Source: Ruminiclostridium cellobioparum DSM 1351 = ATCC 15832 (GTDB lineage Bacteria > Bacillota > Clostridia > Acetivibrionales > DSM-1351). Taken from it: a stretch of 49,271 nt of DNA. Positions 19,292 through 27,724 of this stretch are shown here, one piece after another. Both the position numbers and the translations under genes were made by a program. Below the pieces are notes generated by a model. It was not told where the DNA came from, did no database searches, and was given only the letters and a program-made list of their open reading frames with translations. Position 1 is the stretch's first letter; the number at the start of each line of letters is the position of its first letter. The DNA lies in the NCBI RefSeq assembly GCF_000621505.1, contig NZ_JHYD01000048.1:1-49271 (forward strand), written 5' to 3'.

Positions 19292-20260
19292 TTATTTCAG
19301 CTCCATAAATTTTTCCCATTCTCCCAATGTAGTAACCTTCTTATCTCTCAACCGCATACGGTAAAAATCAATATATCCCTGCAATATACCATATTCAGAA
19401 GATGCTGAACGCTTCATTGCGCCAAAGGTTTGCGGCAAAGCCGGATAGCATGATATAAATTGAAGCTGTTGTGTTTCCAGATCATACTCCCAGTATTCAA
19501 GTACTGCAGGAAGGTATTTGCTTGTAAATCTAAAAGAACCTTCCTCCTGGGAGCTGCCCCTGTAGACATATTCAAAACTTATAGAATAGGATAAATGTAT
19601 CCTGGAATCACCGTCATAATCTGCCGAAGAGGAAAAATATGTATCAGCCTCAGGCTGAACTGATTGAGGAAAGAATAAAGTACTGCCTTCTGCAGGATAA
19701 TCCCCGGCAACCAATCCATCCGGCTTGTACCATGTTTCATTAAAAATTTGTAATCCGGTGCCATGATTTGCCTCATGTTTGACAACCAACCAGTATTTTG
19801 TATTATCGTTGGATTTTTCAACCCTGTATTCCGGTTTAAATCTTTCCTTCAGGTAGACAAAACCGTCAGCTGTCCATTTATCTCCGCTGTTTGAAAGCAT
19901 AACGTAAATATACAAATGCCCCTTATTTATCTGCAATATTGCAACTGTTTTGTTCCCAATACTGAAACCACTGATTTTAACATCTGAGTAGTTCGAACCG
20001 GTATATTCTTCGATGGGTACTTTTGCCATTATTTTATCATAAATACCGTAGGACCGTAAAAGGTTGTCCACCTGCTCATTGTCAATACCCATTTCTCCGC
20101 CTTTTTCAAGGTTTTCAAACCGGGTAAAAGGGGATAACACCTCACTTGACTTCGCCGGTGACTGTGAATTTAATGCCTGACCGCCGGTTGAAATGGAATT
20201 ACAGGAAGTCAAAATAAAAATGACGACAACTAAAAGCAATAATTTTCTTATGATTTTCAT
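19292..20260 (-). CDS. Uncharacterised lipoprotein, paralogue of the 40505-41557 product
   Basis: 322 residues with a lipoprotein signal peptide: KLLLLVVVIFILTSC, Cys20 lipidated. I do not recognise a named domain. The core is beta-rich with paired motifs such as KYWLVVKHEANHGTGLQIF. The same order of motifs (charged, WLV.K, GTG, WY, a beta-rich stretch, FYR or IYR near the C-terminus, and W.KF) is found in the protein at 40505-41557, so the two are paralogues. It stands alone between divergent or convergent neighbours. GGCGG precedes the ATG. Likely anchored on the outer face of the membrane; function unknown. Confidence 0.8.
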   Translation of the reverse strand: MKIIRKLLLLVVVIFILTSCNSISTGGQALNSQSPAKSSEVLSPFTRFENLEKGGEMGIDNEQVDNLLRSYGIYDKIMAKVPIEEYTGSNYSDVKISGFSIGNKTVAILQINKGHLYIYVMLSNSGDKWTADGFVYLKERFKPEYRVEKSNDNTKYWLVVKHEANHGTGLQIFNETWYKPDGLVAGDYPAEGSTLFFPQSVQPEADTYFSSSADYDGDSRIHLSYSISFEYVYRGSSQEEGSFRFTSKYLPAVLEYWEYDLETQQLQFISCYPALPQTFGAMKRSASSEYGILQGYIDFYRMRLRDKKVTTLGEWEKFMELK

Positions 20261-20504
20261 TTACTTTCCGCCTTTCATAAAGCATTGAGCAGCCATGCCT
20301 GCTTTCAATACTTCTATAAATACCATGTCTCCCGGACTGCTTATTTAATTTTACAGCTTATTTCCATTATATAAGTTACAGAAAAGAAATAATACTTATT
20401 CAATAACACATCTCTTACCTTGTATTATGGATTTTATTAAAATATAATTAGACTGAAATATTGGGCAGAGGTAAAATCTAAAATTAATTTTGGGAAAGGC
20501 CGCT

Positions 20505-21107
20505 ATGAATGAGCATTATTATGAAAAATTACTTAATATAAGAACATTGGGAGATCAGAAAGTATTTAATGAATCTGTTCACTATCACAGATATGAACCA
20601 ACCTCCTATCCGGCATTGGAGATATTGTCGCAGCAATATGAATTTACACAGGAAGACAGTGTGGTTGACTTTGGCTGCGGAAAGGGAAGGTTCAACTTTT
20701 ACGTTAATCACTTTTTCAGCTCCTCTGTTACAGGGATAGAAATGAATAGCTACTTTTATAAGCAGGCTGTTGAAAATAAAAAATTCTACTTCCAGACAAA
20801 TAAATATAAAAAGGACAATATTGATTTTTTAAACTGTTTTGCCGAAACATATCACATTAAATCAACAGACAATAAATTTTATTTCTTTAATCCTTTTTCA
20901 ATGCAAATATTTGCAAAAGTAATAAAAAATATTCTGGTTTCTGCCCAAACAAATGAAAGATCAGTAGATATTATACTTTACTATCCGTCTATGGACTATA
21001 TTTATTTTCTGGATACCACCTCCCCTTTCACACAAAAAAAAGAGATTAAAGTACCTCATATGTGCGATACTGATCCCCGTCACAGGTTTCTGATATATGG
21101 GATGTAA
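20505..21107 (+). CDS. Class I SAM-dependent methyltransferase
   Basis: 200 residues from ATG at 20505 (GGGAAAGG just upstream); a TTG at 20490 would add five residues with no better ribosome binding site. It has a Rossmann methyltransferase motif I, VVDFGCGKGRFNFYV, followed by an acidic end of strand two (GIEMN) and FYFFNPFSM, which occupies the usual catalytic strand-four position. No motif identifies the substrate. It is monocistronic by appearance, between the divergent lipoprotein gene and the convergent acetyltransferase gene. Fold certain, substrate unknown. Confidence 0.85.
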   Translation: MNEHYYEKLLNIRTLGDQKVFNESVHYHRYEPTSYPALEILSQQYEFTQEDSVVDFGCGKGRFNFYVNHFFSSSVTGIEMNSYFYKQAVENKKFYFQTNKYKKDNIDFLNCFAETYHIKSTDNKFYFFNPFSMQIFAKVIKNILVSAQTNERSVDIILYYPSMDYIYFLDTTSPFTQKKEIKVPHMCDTDPRHRFLIYGM

Positions 21108-21141
21108 TATCGCCGGTAATTACATTACTTTCCGATATTCA

Positions 21142-21810
21142 TTATAAGTTATGACCACATACAGAACCTGTGGTAGTCGTTTCACCCAATTTCTCTTTAT
21201 CTAAAACAATATATTCGTTTCCCAGGCCGTGAGTTTTTACAAAATTGTTCAAGTTTGCCCTATTCAGCATAATATATTTCATATCTTCAAAGGTTAATTG
21301 AAGCTGGCCTGCATAATACTCACTCTGTTTTACAAATGTAAATCCGCATTTTTCTATAACTCTTCTGGATTGATTATTAGATGAAAAATGGCCGATGGTC
21401 AATGCATCCAGTTTGCATTCATCAAAACAAAACCTGATCACAGCATTTACTGCTTCAGGCATCAAGCCCCTTCCCCAATATGCTTTGGATAAGACATATC
21501 CGATTTCTTTAATTTTCAAATGTGCGTACCTGTTCTCTTCATTAGCCCAGGAGTTATGCAGCCCCAAAGAACCGATCACTTTCATATTTTCCTTATTTAC
21601 TATTGCAAAAACATTTTTTTCCGAGATGAAAGACTGCAATATTTTCCTGGAAACCTCGATTGAATCATGATGTTTCCAACCCGCCATTTCTCCGACACCC
21701 TCAACAGACGCATATTCGTAGAAGTCGTTTACATCTGTTTCCCGCCATGCCCGCAAAATCAATCTGTCGGTTTCCAGTTCCGTTTTTGTAACATCAATAG
21801 TTAAGTCCAT
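21142..21810 (-). CDS. GNAT acetyltransferase, RimJ/RimL type
   Basis: 222 residues. The N-terminus has the RimJ/RimL signature ETDRLILRAWRETDVNDFY; the acetyl-CoA loop region reads GYVLSKAYWGRGLMPEAVNA, and a later NNQSRRVIEKCGF completes the GNAT fold. About 40 residues after the fold are unusual for the family. AGGCGGTGA precedes the ATG. Such enzymes acetylate ribosomal-protein N-termini or small amines; the target here is unknown. The gene converges on the methyltransferase with about 34 bases between. Confidence 0.9.
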   Translation of the reverse strand: MDLTIDVTKTELETDRLILRAWRETDVNDFYEYASVEGVGEMAGWKHHDSIEVSRKILQSFISEKNVFAIVNKENMKVIGSLGLHNSWANEENRYAHLKIKEIGYVLSKAYWGRGLMPEAVNAVIRFCFDECKLDALTIGHFSSNNQSRRVIEKCGFTFVKQSEYYAGQLQLTFEDMKYIMLNRANLNNFVKTHGLGNEYIVLDKEKLGETTTTGSVCGHNL

Positions 21811-21892
21811 GTCATCACCGCCTGATAAAAAGATAATTTATATTTTTCTATTATACAGAATGGAGCCATAAAATGGAACTCAACTTAAGTAC

Positions 21893-22867
21893 CTATGTAA
21901 AATATTTTTCCAATTTATGATATATGTCAGGACCCGGTTCAATACCAATGCTGTCCAAAGCTGAGAGAAAAGCTCCTGCAGCCGGCGGAAGTGCCGGAAC
22001 TATAAAATAGGCCTTCGGCACTTCTCTGTGCACTGTGGTAGTAAGTTCATCAATAAGCAGAGGATTATCTCCCTTATAAACACTTCCGCCAAGAACGACA
22101 GGTACTTCAAGATTTTCCATTCCCAATTTCTTTATTACGCCTAATATCATTTCACCAATAACATGCCCCATATCTATAAGGAGTTTCTGGCACACGCAAT
22201 CTCTGGCATTAGCAAGCCTGAACACCAACGGCGGTACACTTTTAAGTTCCTCCTCCTTCACAAGCCTCTTCGGATAAAACCTTGTCAGTAAATTTTCCAT
22301 ATTGTCAACACCGAAAAGCGGAGGTATTTCTGTAACCAGGGCTGTACCCCTGCCTGTGCCTTCATGGGCCCTGAAGGCATGGTGAAGAGCCTTCTCGGTT
22401 ATATGCCCGCCTCCGCCGTAATTTCCCAGTTCATAGCTGAGCGCACTTAAAATTGTCCTTCTCCCGTCAGGGCTGCAGGCTCCGGCATTTGAACCGGTGC
22501 CGCAGATGGAAACTGCACCCCAGGTGCCTTTCAGACCGCTCCTCATACCTATCCAGGCATCATTGACAACTTTGAACGTGCCGGCCTGAAAAATATCCCT
22601 GCAAAGCTTATTCAAAAACTCAAAATCAGATGGAAGGTCAGCACCGGATAAACCCAGATACACATATTTCATATCCTCAGTTTTAAGCTTTGCCTTTTCC
22701 AAGGCTCCTTTATAAACCTCCTTTATAACGGCCTTTGCCTGACTTTTGCCGGCAGTCTGATGATTGGAAGCGCCGAGGGTATAATCTCCAAGGATATTAC
22801 CCTTGGTATCCCCGACGAGGCACCTTGTTTTAGTGGCGCCTCCGTCAATTCCTGCAACATATGCCAT
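21893..22867 (-). CDS. BadF/BadG-type sugar kinase (N-acetylglucosamine kinase-like)
   Basis: 324 residues of the actin-like ATPase fold: phosphate-1 motif GIDGGATKTRCLVGD at the N-terminus, LGLSGAD, phosphate-2 SICGTGSNAG, YELGNYGGGGHI and adenosine motif VPVVLGGSVYKGDN. These place it in the BadF/BadG/BcrA family branch of N-acetylglucosamine and related sugar kinases. It follows the GH4 gene with two bases between (TAA then TC then ATG), so they are co-translated. Its likely job is ATP-dependent phosphorylation of the imported sugar or of the monosaccharide released. Cytoplasmic. Substrate (GlcNAc, glucose or a disaccharide) is not fixed by sequence. Confidence 0.9.
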   Translation of the reverse strand: MAYVAGIDGGATKTRCLVGDTKGNILGDYTLGASNHQTAGKSQAKAVIKEVYKGALEKAKLKTEDMKYVYLGLSGADLPSDFEFLNKLCRDIFQAGTFKVVNDAWIGMRSGLKGTWGAVSICGTGSNAGACSPDGRRTILSALSYELGNYGGGGHITEKALHHAFRAHEGTGRGTALVTEIPPLFGVDNMENLLTRFYPKRLVKEEELKSVPPLVFRLANARDCVCQKLLIDMGHVIGEMILGVIKKLGMENLEVPVVLGGSVYKGDNPLLIDELTTTVHREVPKAYFIVPALPPAAGAFLSALDSIGIEPGPDIYHKLEKYFT

Positions 22868-22869
22868 GA

Positions 22870-24183
22870 TTATCGCCCCCTGAAAAAGTTTGGCAGGTAT
22901 GTTTTGTTTGCTTCAATTATTTCCTCCAGCAGCGCTTGTGCGGTATCGGCGCCATGCACCAGCGGGTGGTTTAAAAGCGCTTTGAAGCCGGCAGCCCTGT
23001 CGCCGTTGACAGCAGCTTGAATGGTGTACTTTTCATACTGTTTTACACTTATAACAAGTGAACGGACCGCTTCGGGCAGTTTACCGGCGGCAACAGGACG
23101 GGCGCCGGACTTGTTGACAATGCAGTTTGTTTCAATAACCGAGTCCTCCGTCAAATCACTGATCGCTCCATTATTGCGGACATTCAGTACATGGATGCGG
23201 CCGTCGTTGGTATGAATGCTCTGTATCAGCGACAATGCCGCCTCCGAATAGAGAGAGCCTCCCCTTTCGGACAGCTGCGGAGGCTTTACATTGAGAGCCG
23301 GATCTTTATACAATTCAAATAATTCCTTTTCAACTTCCTTAACCTTGTCTGCCCTGGTCCCCTTCCCATTATTCAGCGACTCCTGTTCTTCCCTGACCAT
23401 TTCCTTTTCAAAAAAGTAATAATCCAGATACGGCGACGGGATCAGCTTGAGTATGTTTACAACCTCCCTGCTGCCATTTACCGATGGTATGTTTTTCATG
23501 ACATTTTCCTTGAAAAGAGCTTCTTCAAACAAGGCATCCGTTTTATTCACCCCGTCTACATATACCTTGGTTATCCATGACAGATGGTTTAACCCCACAA
23601 ACTCGCAATAAAGTCTGTCTGCCGGAACATTCAGCTGTTCGGACAGGTGTCTTTCCATATTTATTGGTACATTGCAGAGACCTATACATCTTATTGACGA
23701 ATAAGTATTTACAGCTTCGGTAACAATTCCCGATGGATTTGTGAAATTTATGAGCCATGCATCGGGGCATAGCTCTTCCATTTCCTCTGCTATTTCCAGT
23801 ATTACCGGAACAGTTCTCAGAGCTTTGGCAAATCCGCCGGGTCCTGTTGTTTCCTGCCCCACGGTATTATACCTGAGCGGAATTTTTTCATCTGAGGAAC
23901 GTGCCTCCAGACCTCCCACACGGAATTGTGTAATAACGTAATCCGCACCGTCCAAAGCTTCTCTTCTGTCCATGGTAGCCGAAATTTTGATATCAAATCC
24001 ACATTTCCCAACCATTCTTTCAGTCAGCTCTTTTATTATATGTAATTTTTCTTTTCCCCCGGCTATATCCACAAGAACAACTTCTGAAGTGTTCAGTATA
24101 CTCTGTCTTATAATTATTCCTTCCATCAATTCAGGAGTATAACTGCTTCCTCCTCCTATTATTACTAATTTCAACCCTTTCAT
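22870..24183 (-). CDS. GH4 family 6-phospho-beta-glucosidase-like enzyme
   Basis: 437 residues from ATG at 24183, preferred over ATG at 24207 because GGAAAGGAG lies before it. GH4 enzymes use NAD+, Mn2+ and an elimination mechanism to hydrolyse 6-phospho-glycosides. Seen: dinucleotide motif VIIGGGSSYTPEL at the N-terminus, FTNPSGIVTEAV, GLCNVPI with Cys170 and GLNHLSW with His200 (the metal ligands); CNVP is the pattern of the 6-phospho-beta-glucosidase branch. It leads a two-gene unit with the BadF kinase and diverges from the ABC transporter, with palindromic operators in the shared promoter region. No PTS genes are in view, so phosphorylation must come from a kinase, perhaps the adjacent one. 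Family sure; substrate inferred. Confidence 0.93.
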   Translation of the reverse strand: MKGLKLVIIGGGSSYTPELMEGIIIRQSILNTSEVVLVDIAGGKEKLHIIKELTERMVGKCGFDIKISATMDRREALDGADYVITQFRVGGLEARSSDEKIPLRYNTVGQETTGPGGFAKALRTVPVILEIAEEMEELCPDAWLINFTNPSGIVTEAVNTYSSIRCIGLCNVPINMERHLSEQLNVPADRLYCEFVGLNHLSWITKVYVDGVNKTDALFEEALFKENVMKNIPSVNGSREVVNILKLIPSPYLDYYFFEKEMVREEQESLNNGKGTRADKVKEVEKELFELYKDPALNVKPPQLSERGGSLYSEAALSLIQSIHTNDGRIHVLNVRNNGAISDLTEDSVIETNCIVNKSGARPVAAGKLPEAVRSLVISVKQYEKYTIQAAVNGDRAAGFKALLNHPLVHGADTAQALLEEIIEANKTYLPNFFRGR

Positions 24184-24285
24184 GAGATTATTCTCCTTTC
24201 CTTTCATGTTTTTAGTTAATGAATATTTTCAGCAGCACTTATACATCTTCTTTTAAACATATTATCATACAATAAACCGCAGTAC

Positions 24286-24303
24286 AATATAAGCGCTTAT
24301 ATT
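24286..24303. promoter_or_regulatory. LacI-type operator 1 (perfect palindrome)
   Basis: An 18-bp perfect palindrome AATATAAGCGCTTATATT, centred on GC, lies between the divergent GH4 and permease genes. It has the central CG-containing form of LacI/GalR operators. The LacI regulator at 27725-28732 is the obvious candidate to bind it. Confidence 0.85.
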
Positions 24304-24360
24304 TTTATTTTATAAAAATTAGTAATTGCAATATTTAAAAAGCTATTTTATAATAAATTT

Positions 24361-24372
24361 AAAAGCGCTTAT
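24361..24372. promoter_or_regulatory. LacI-type operator 2
   Basis: AAAAGCGCTTAT repeats the AAGCGCTT core of operator 1 with one imperfect flanking position; the following bases (ATTTA) also match. The two cores are 72 bp apart, about seven helical turns, so one tetramer or two dimers could bridge them. It lies 67 bases before the permease start codon. Confidence 0.8.
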
Positions 24373-24438
24373 ATTTACTTTAATCTTTGTTTCTTCTCTG
24401 CGGCTTCACATTTATACTTTGAGAAAGGACTGATTTTA

Positions 24439-25332
24439 TTGAAATTAAACGAGAACGGACGTCAGCGGTTAAATCTGTACATATTCTTATCCCCCTGGAT
24501 AATAGGTCTTCTGGTATTTACCCTATATCCCATCATCTCATCCCTTTTTTACAGCTTTACCGATTACAACATAATTGATGCGCCGAGGTTTATTGGAATT
24601 AGGAATTATACTGATTTAATGAATGACGACCTGTTTTTCAAATCCATCAAAGTAACACTGTATTATACCTGTTTGAGTGTACCCGTCCAATTGATCCTCT
24701 CACTTGCTCTTGCCTTGCTTTTAAATCAGAAGGTACCCTTTATGGGTTTTTTCAGAACATCACTGTACCTGCCCAGCATGGTATCGGGTGTTGTTATGTC
24801 TCTTCTCTGGCTGTGGATATTCAATTCCGATTTCGGTCTGTTTAATTATCTTTTATCACTGGCAGGAATTAAAGGACCCATGTGGCTCATGGATGAGAGT
24901 TGGGCCATACCAGCCCTGATATTGATGAGCCTGTGGCTGACGGGAAGCGGTATGGTAGTATTTCTGGCGGCGCTCCAGGGTGTCCCGGTCTCCCTGCAGG
25001 AGGCAGCAGTGCTGGATGGAGCCGGCAAATGGCAGCAATTGAGAGTTATTACTCTGCCGATGATCTCTCCCATCATATTATTCCAGCTCATAATGGGTAT
25101 CATAGATTCCTTTCAAACCTTTACCCAGGCTGTGGTAATGACGCGAAACGGAGGTCCCCACTATGCCACTTATTTCTACGTATTCAACCTGTACACCAAT
25201 GCATTTAAAAATTATAAGATTGGTTACGCCTCGGCACTGGGCTGGCTGCTGCTTGTCACTGTCATGCTTCTCACCTACCTGATTTTCAAGCTTTCTGATA
25301 AATATGTATATTACGAGGGGGGGCAAAACTAA
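24439..25332 (+). CDS. Sugar ABC transporter permease 1 (CUT1, MalF/UgpA type)
   Basis: 297 residues, six predicted membrane helices starting at FLSPWIIGLLVFTLYPIIS. The cytoplasmic EAA loop reads QEAAVLDGAGKWQQLRVITL, the site that docks the ATPase. Start is TTG with AGAAAGGA ten bases before it; no better ATG is nearby. Its last base overlaps the first of the next permease gene (TAATG). No ATPase gene is in this cluster, as is common for CUT1 systems that share an MsiK-like ATPase. Likely imports an oligosaccharide or disaccharide released by the extracellular hydrolases. Confidence 0.93.
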   Translation: MKLNENGRQRLNLYIFLSPWIIGLLVFTLYPIISSLFYSFTDYNIIDAPRFIGIRNYTDLMNDDLFFKSIKVTLYYTCLSVPVQLILSLALALLLNQKVPFMGFFRTSLYLPSMVSGVVMSLLWLWIFNSDFGLFNYLLSLAGIKGPMWLMDESWAIPALILMSLWLTGSGMVVFLAALQGVPVSLQEAAVLDGAGKWQQLRVITLPMISPIILFQLIMGIIDSFQTFTQAVVMTRNGGPHYATYFYVFNLYTNAFKNYKIGYASALGWLLLVTVMLLTYLIFKLSDKYVYYEGGQN

Positions 25333-26192
25333 TGAGTCTACAGAATAAGCTGGTCGGGACACCAAAGAAAAAATCAAATGCGGGCGGGTATATATCTGTT
25401 GCAGTTTTGGTAATTGTTACGGTAATAATGCTCTTACCTGTATTCTATATGATATCCACCGCCCTGAAAAGCAATGTGGAAATCCGCAAAGTTCCGCCTA
25501 CTATTATTCCCTCCCAACTTCATTTTGAAAATTTCGGGCTGATTTTTTCAAAAATCCGGTTCGGGACATATTTCTTCAACAGTATATTTGTTGCAGTTCT
25601 TGTATTGACAGGAACACTTCTCTCGTCGTCCCTTGTCTCCTTTGGCTTTGCCAGGTATAAAGCCCGGGAGAAAAACCTCCTGTTTATGCTCCTGTTAAGT
25701 ACATTGATGCTCCCTTATCCCGCATTGATCATTCCTCAGTACTTATTGTTCAGAAATATCGGCTGGGTGGACAGCTTTCTTCCATTGATTGTCCCTTCGT
25801 TCTTTGGCTCGGCATATATGATATTTTTACTTAAGCAGTTTTTCGGTTCACTGCCCAACGATTTATTCGATGCCGCCAAAATCGACGGCTGCAGTGAGTT
25901 CAGAACCTGGTGGAATATTGCCCTGCCGCTGTGCAAACCGGCTATGGCCACCGTTTCGATTTTTACATTTTTGTGGACCTGGAATGACTTTATAACCCCT
26001 GTTATATACCTTAACACCGACAGCAAATTTACACTGCCCATAGGCATGAGCGGCATGATTTCAGCTTTCCGGCTTATCCCCTGGAATCTGATTATGGTGG
26101 GATCAATATACTCTTTGCTGCCCGTTTTTATTTTGTTCTTCATCGCCCAGAAATATTTTGTGGAAGGAATAGTCCTGACCGGGCTCAAATAA
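25332..26192 (+). CDS. Sugar ABC transporter permease 2 (CUT1, MalG/UgpE type)
   Basis: 286 residues, six predicted membrane helices; the second permease of the pair. The EAA loop is DAAKIDGCSEFRTWWNIALP. It overlaps the first permease by one base (TAATG), implying translational coupling, and ends with the typical FVEGIVLTGLK. A 77-base gap with GGAGG separates it from the binding-protein gene. Partner of the 24439 permease in one heterodimeric membrane channel. Confidence 0.93.
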   Translation: MSLQNKLVGTPKKKSNAGGYISVAVLVIVTVIMLLPVFYMISTALKSNVEIRKVPPTIIPSQLHFENFGLIFSKIRFGTYFFNSIFVAVLVLTGTLLSSSLVSFGFARYKAREKNLLFMLLLSTLMLPYPALIIPQYLLFRNIGWVDSFLPLIVPSFFGSAYMIFLLKQFFGSLPNDLFDAAKIDGCSEFRTWWNIALPLCKPAMATVSIFTFLWTWNDFITPVIYLNTDSKFTLPIGMSGMISAFRLIPWNLIMVGSIYSLLPVFILFFIAQKYFVEGIVLTGLK

Positions 26193-26269
26193 GCCTGTCA
26201 GCTTATAACGCTCACAGGATAAACTTCTATAAATATAAATGTTAATTAAAGTTTAAGGAGGATTCTCAA

Positions 26270-27646
26270 ATGGTAAAAAGTAAAAAGTTTCTATCAGCTC
26301 TCCTGAGTGTTTGCATGTGCTCGACTTTATTGCTCTCTTCGTGCGGAGGCAACAGTCCCGGCAGCAGCGATACCGCCCAGGGAAAAGACGGAGTGTCGGG
26401 AAAGGTTACATACCTGACTTTAAATCAGGAGGACAGGGATTACGTGACCAAACTCACTCCTGATTTTAATCAAAAATTCCCTGATGTAAAAATCGAAGTT
26501 GTTACGGCTCCATATGATCAATTTGATCAGAAGCTTCAGACAATGATAGCCGGAAATACTCCTCCGGATGTCACTTCACATTTCGGGCAGGCAGGCTTCA
26601 TGGAATATTACAACAAGGGCATGCTGCTGGATTTGACACCGATGATGGAAGCCGATGAATATGATCCTGTAGCTGTGGGTATACCAAAGGAAATTGCAGA
26701 TATCTATAAAATCGAGAATAAATACTACGGGCTCCCGCTGAATACATACGTATCGGTACTGGCTTACAACCAGGACCTGTTTGACAGGGCGAATATTCCG
26801 TATCCTACCGCCGATTATGAAGACAAAAGCTGGACCTGGGATAAAATGCTTGAATATGCCAAAAAACTTACTGTAAATTCAGACAACATGGAGGCTGCTA
26901 CATACGGACTTGAATGGTTCTGGGCCGAACCCGACATGAGACCGCTGTATTTCGGAGCAAAGGTTTATTCCGATGATACCTGGACAAACGGAGGAAATCC
27001 TTCGGAAGTATACTTCAACTCACCTGAAGTAATTAATGTATACCAGAAGCTTTCAGATCTTGTGTTCAAGGATAGGGTCAGCCCCACCGATTCAATAGTT
27101 CAGGGGCTGGGAGGTCAAAGCGGCGAGTCCTTCACCAGCGGAAAGATTGCCATGAAACCCGCAGGTGCCTGGATACTCAGCGGTACCAATGAATTGCCTT
27201 TCAAGGTGGGCATTGCTGCAATACCAAATGCCGGAAACGACAAGATCAGAGATGTCCTTTACGTGGATCCCTTATTTATTTTGAAAGGCAGCAAAAATCC
27301 AATGGCAGCATATGAATGGATTAAATTCAATCTTGAGCCTGAGATCCAGGAAAAGATGATTGATTTAAGCGGAGGAAATCCTCCTTCAAACATGAAAGCC
27401 TTTGAAAAATATTGCAGTTTCTTCCCCAATATTGATCCAAAAGATTTGAAAATGGTTTATGACGGGGGTATCAAATATGGAACCGAATCCTACAACCATC
27501 TTGTAAACAACTATTCACAAATTTGGACTATCGTTAAGAATGAAACCGATCCATGCCTGCTTACCGGGAAGTCAACCGCTGCTGACGTTGCTCCTGCAGT
27601 TCAGGAAAAGGTTACAAAGCTTTTGAAAGATATGAATTCAAAATAA
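26270..27646 (+). CDS. Sugar-binding lipoprotein of the ABC transporter
   Basis: 458 residues. Lipoprotein signal with LLLSSC (Cys25 lipidated), then a Ser/Gly/Asp linker and a cluster-B solute-binding fold: QKLQTMIAGNTPPDVTSHF, YGLPLNTYVSVLAYNQDLF, SGESFTSGKIAMKPAGAWIL and a Trp/Tyr-rich middle expected for sugar stacking. It binds the sugar outside the membrane and hands it to the two permeases upstream. Substrate cannot be read from sequence; the GH4/kinase context suggests a glucose- or GlcNAc-containing saccharide. Confidence 0.93.
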   Translation: MVKSKKFLSALLSVCMCSTLLLSSCGGNSPGSSDTAQGKDGVSGKVTYLTLNQEDRDYVTKLTPDFNQKFPDVKIEVVTAPYDQFDQKLQTMIAGNTPPDVTSHFGQAGFMEYYNKGMLLDLTPMMEADEYDPVAVGIPKEIADIYKIENKYYGLPLNTYVSVLAYNQDLFDRANIPYPTADYEDKSWTWDKMLEYAKKLTVNSDNMEAATYGLEWFWAEPDMRPLYFGAKVYSDDTWTNGGNPSEVYFNSPEVINVYQKLSDLVFKDRVSPTDSIVQGLGGQSGESFTSGKIAMKPAGAWILSGTNELPFKVGIAAIPNAGNDKIRDVLYVDPLFILKGSKNPMAAYEWIKFNLEPEIQEKMIDLSGGNPPSNMKAFEKYCSFFPNIDPKDLKMVYDGGIKYGTESYNHLVNNYSQIWTIVKNETDPCLLTGKSTAADVAPAVQEKVTKLLKDMNSK

Positions 27647-27669
27647 TATTTATTGCATTTTAGAAATTT

Positions 27670-27710
27670 GTTATAATGGTACAGGTATCCGGTATCTGTA
27701 CCATTATAAC
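27670..27710 (+). promoter_or_regulatory. Hairpin in the leader of the lacI-type gene
   Basis: A perfect 15-bp inverted repeat (27670-27684 with 27696-27710, 11-base loop) lies between the binding-protein gene and the ribosome binding site of the LacI-type gene. No T-run follows, the next bases being TTAAGGAGAG, so it is not a normal terminator. It may be an mRNA stabiliser, a processing site that lowers regulator expression, or an operator. The left arm contains TATAAT, so a promoter overlap is also possible. Confidence 0.6.
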
Positions 27711-27724
27711 TTAAGGAGAGAACC

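Noticed and set aside
22870-24183. PTS-linked phospho-glucosidase
   Set aside because: No EIIA, EIIB or EIIC genes are within the window; the neighbours are ABC transport genes.
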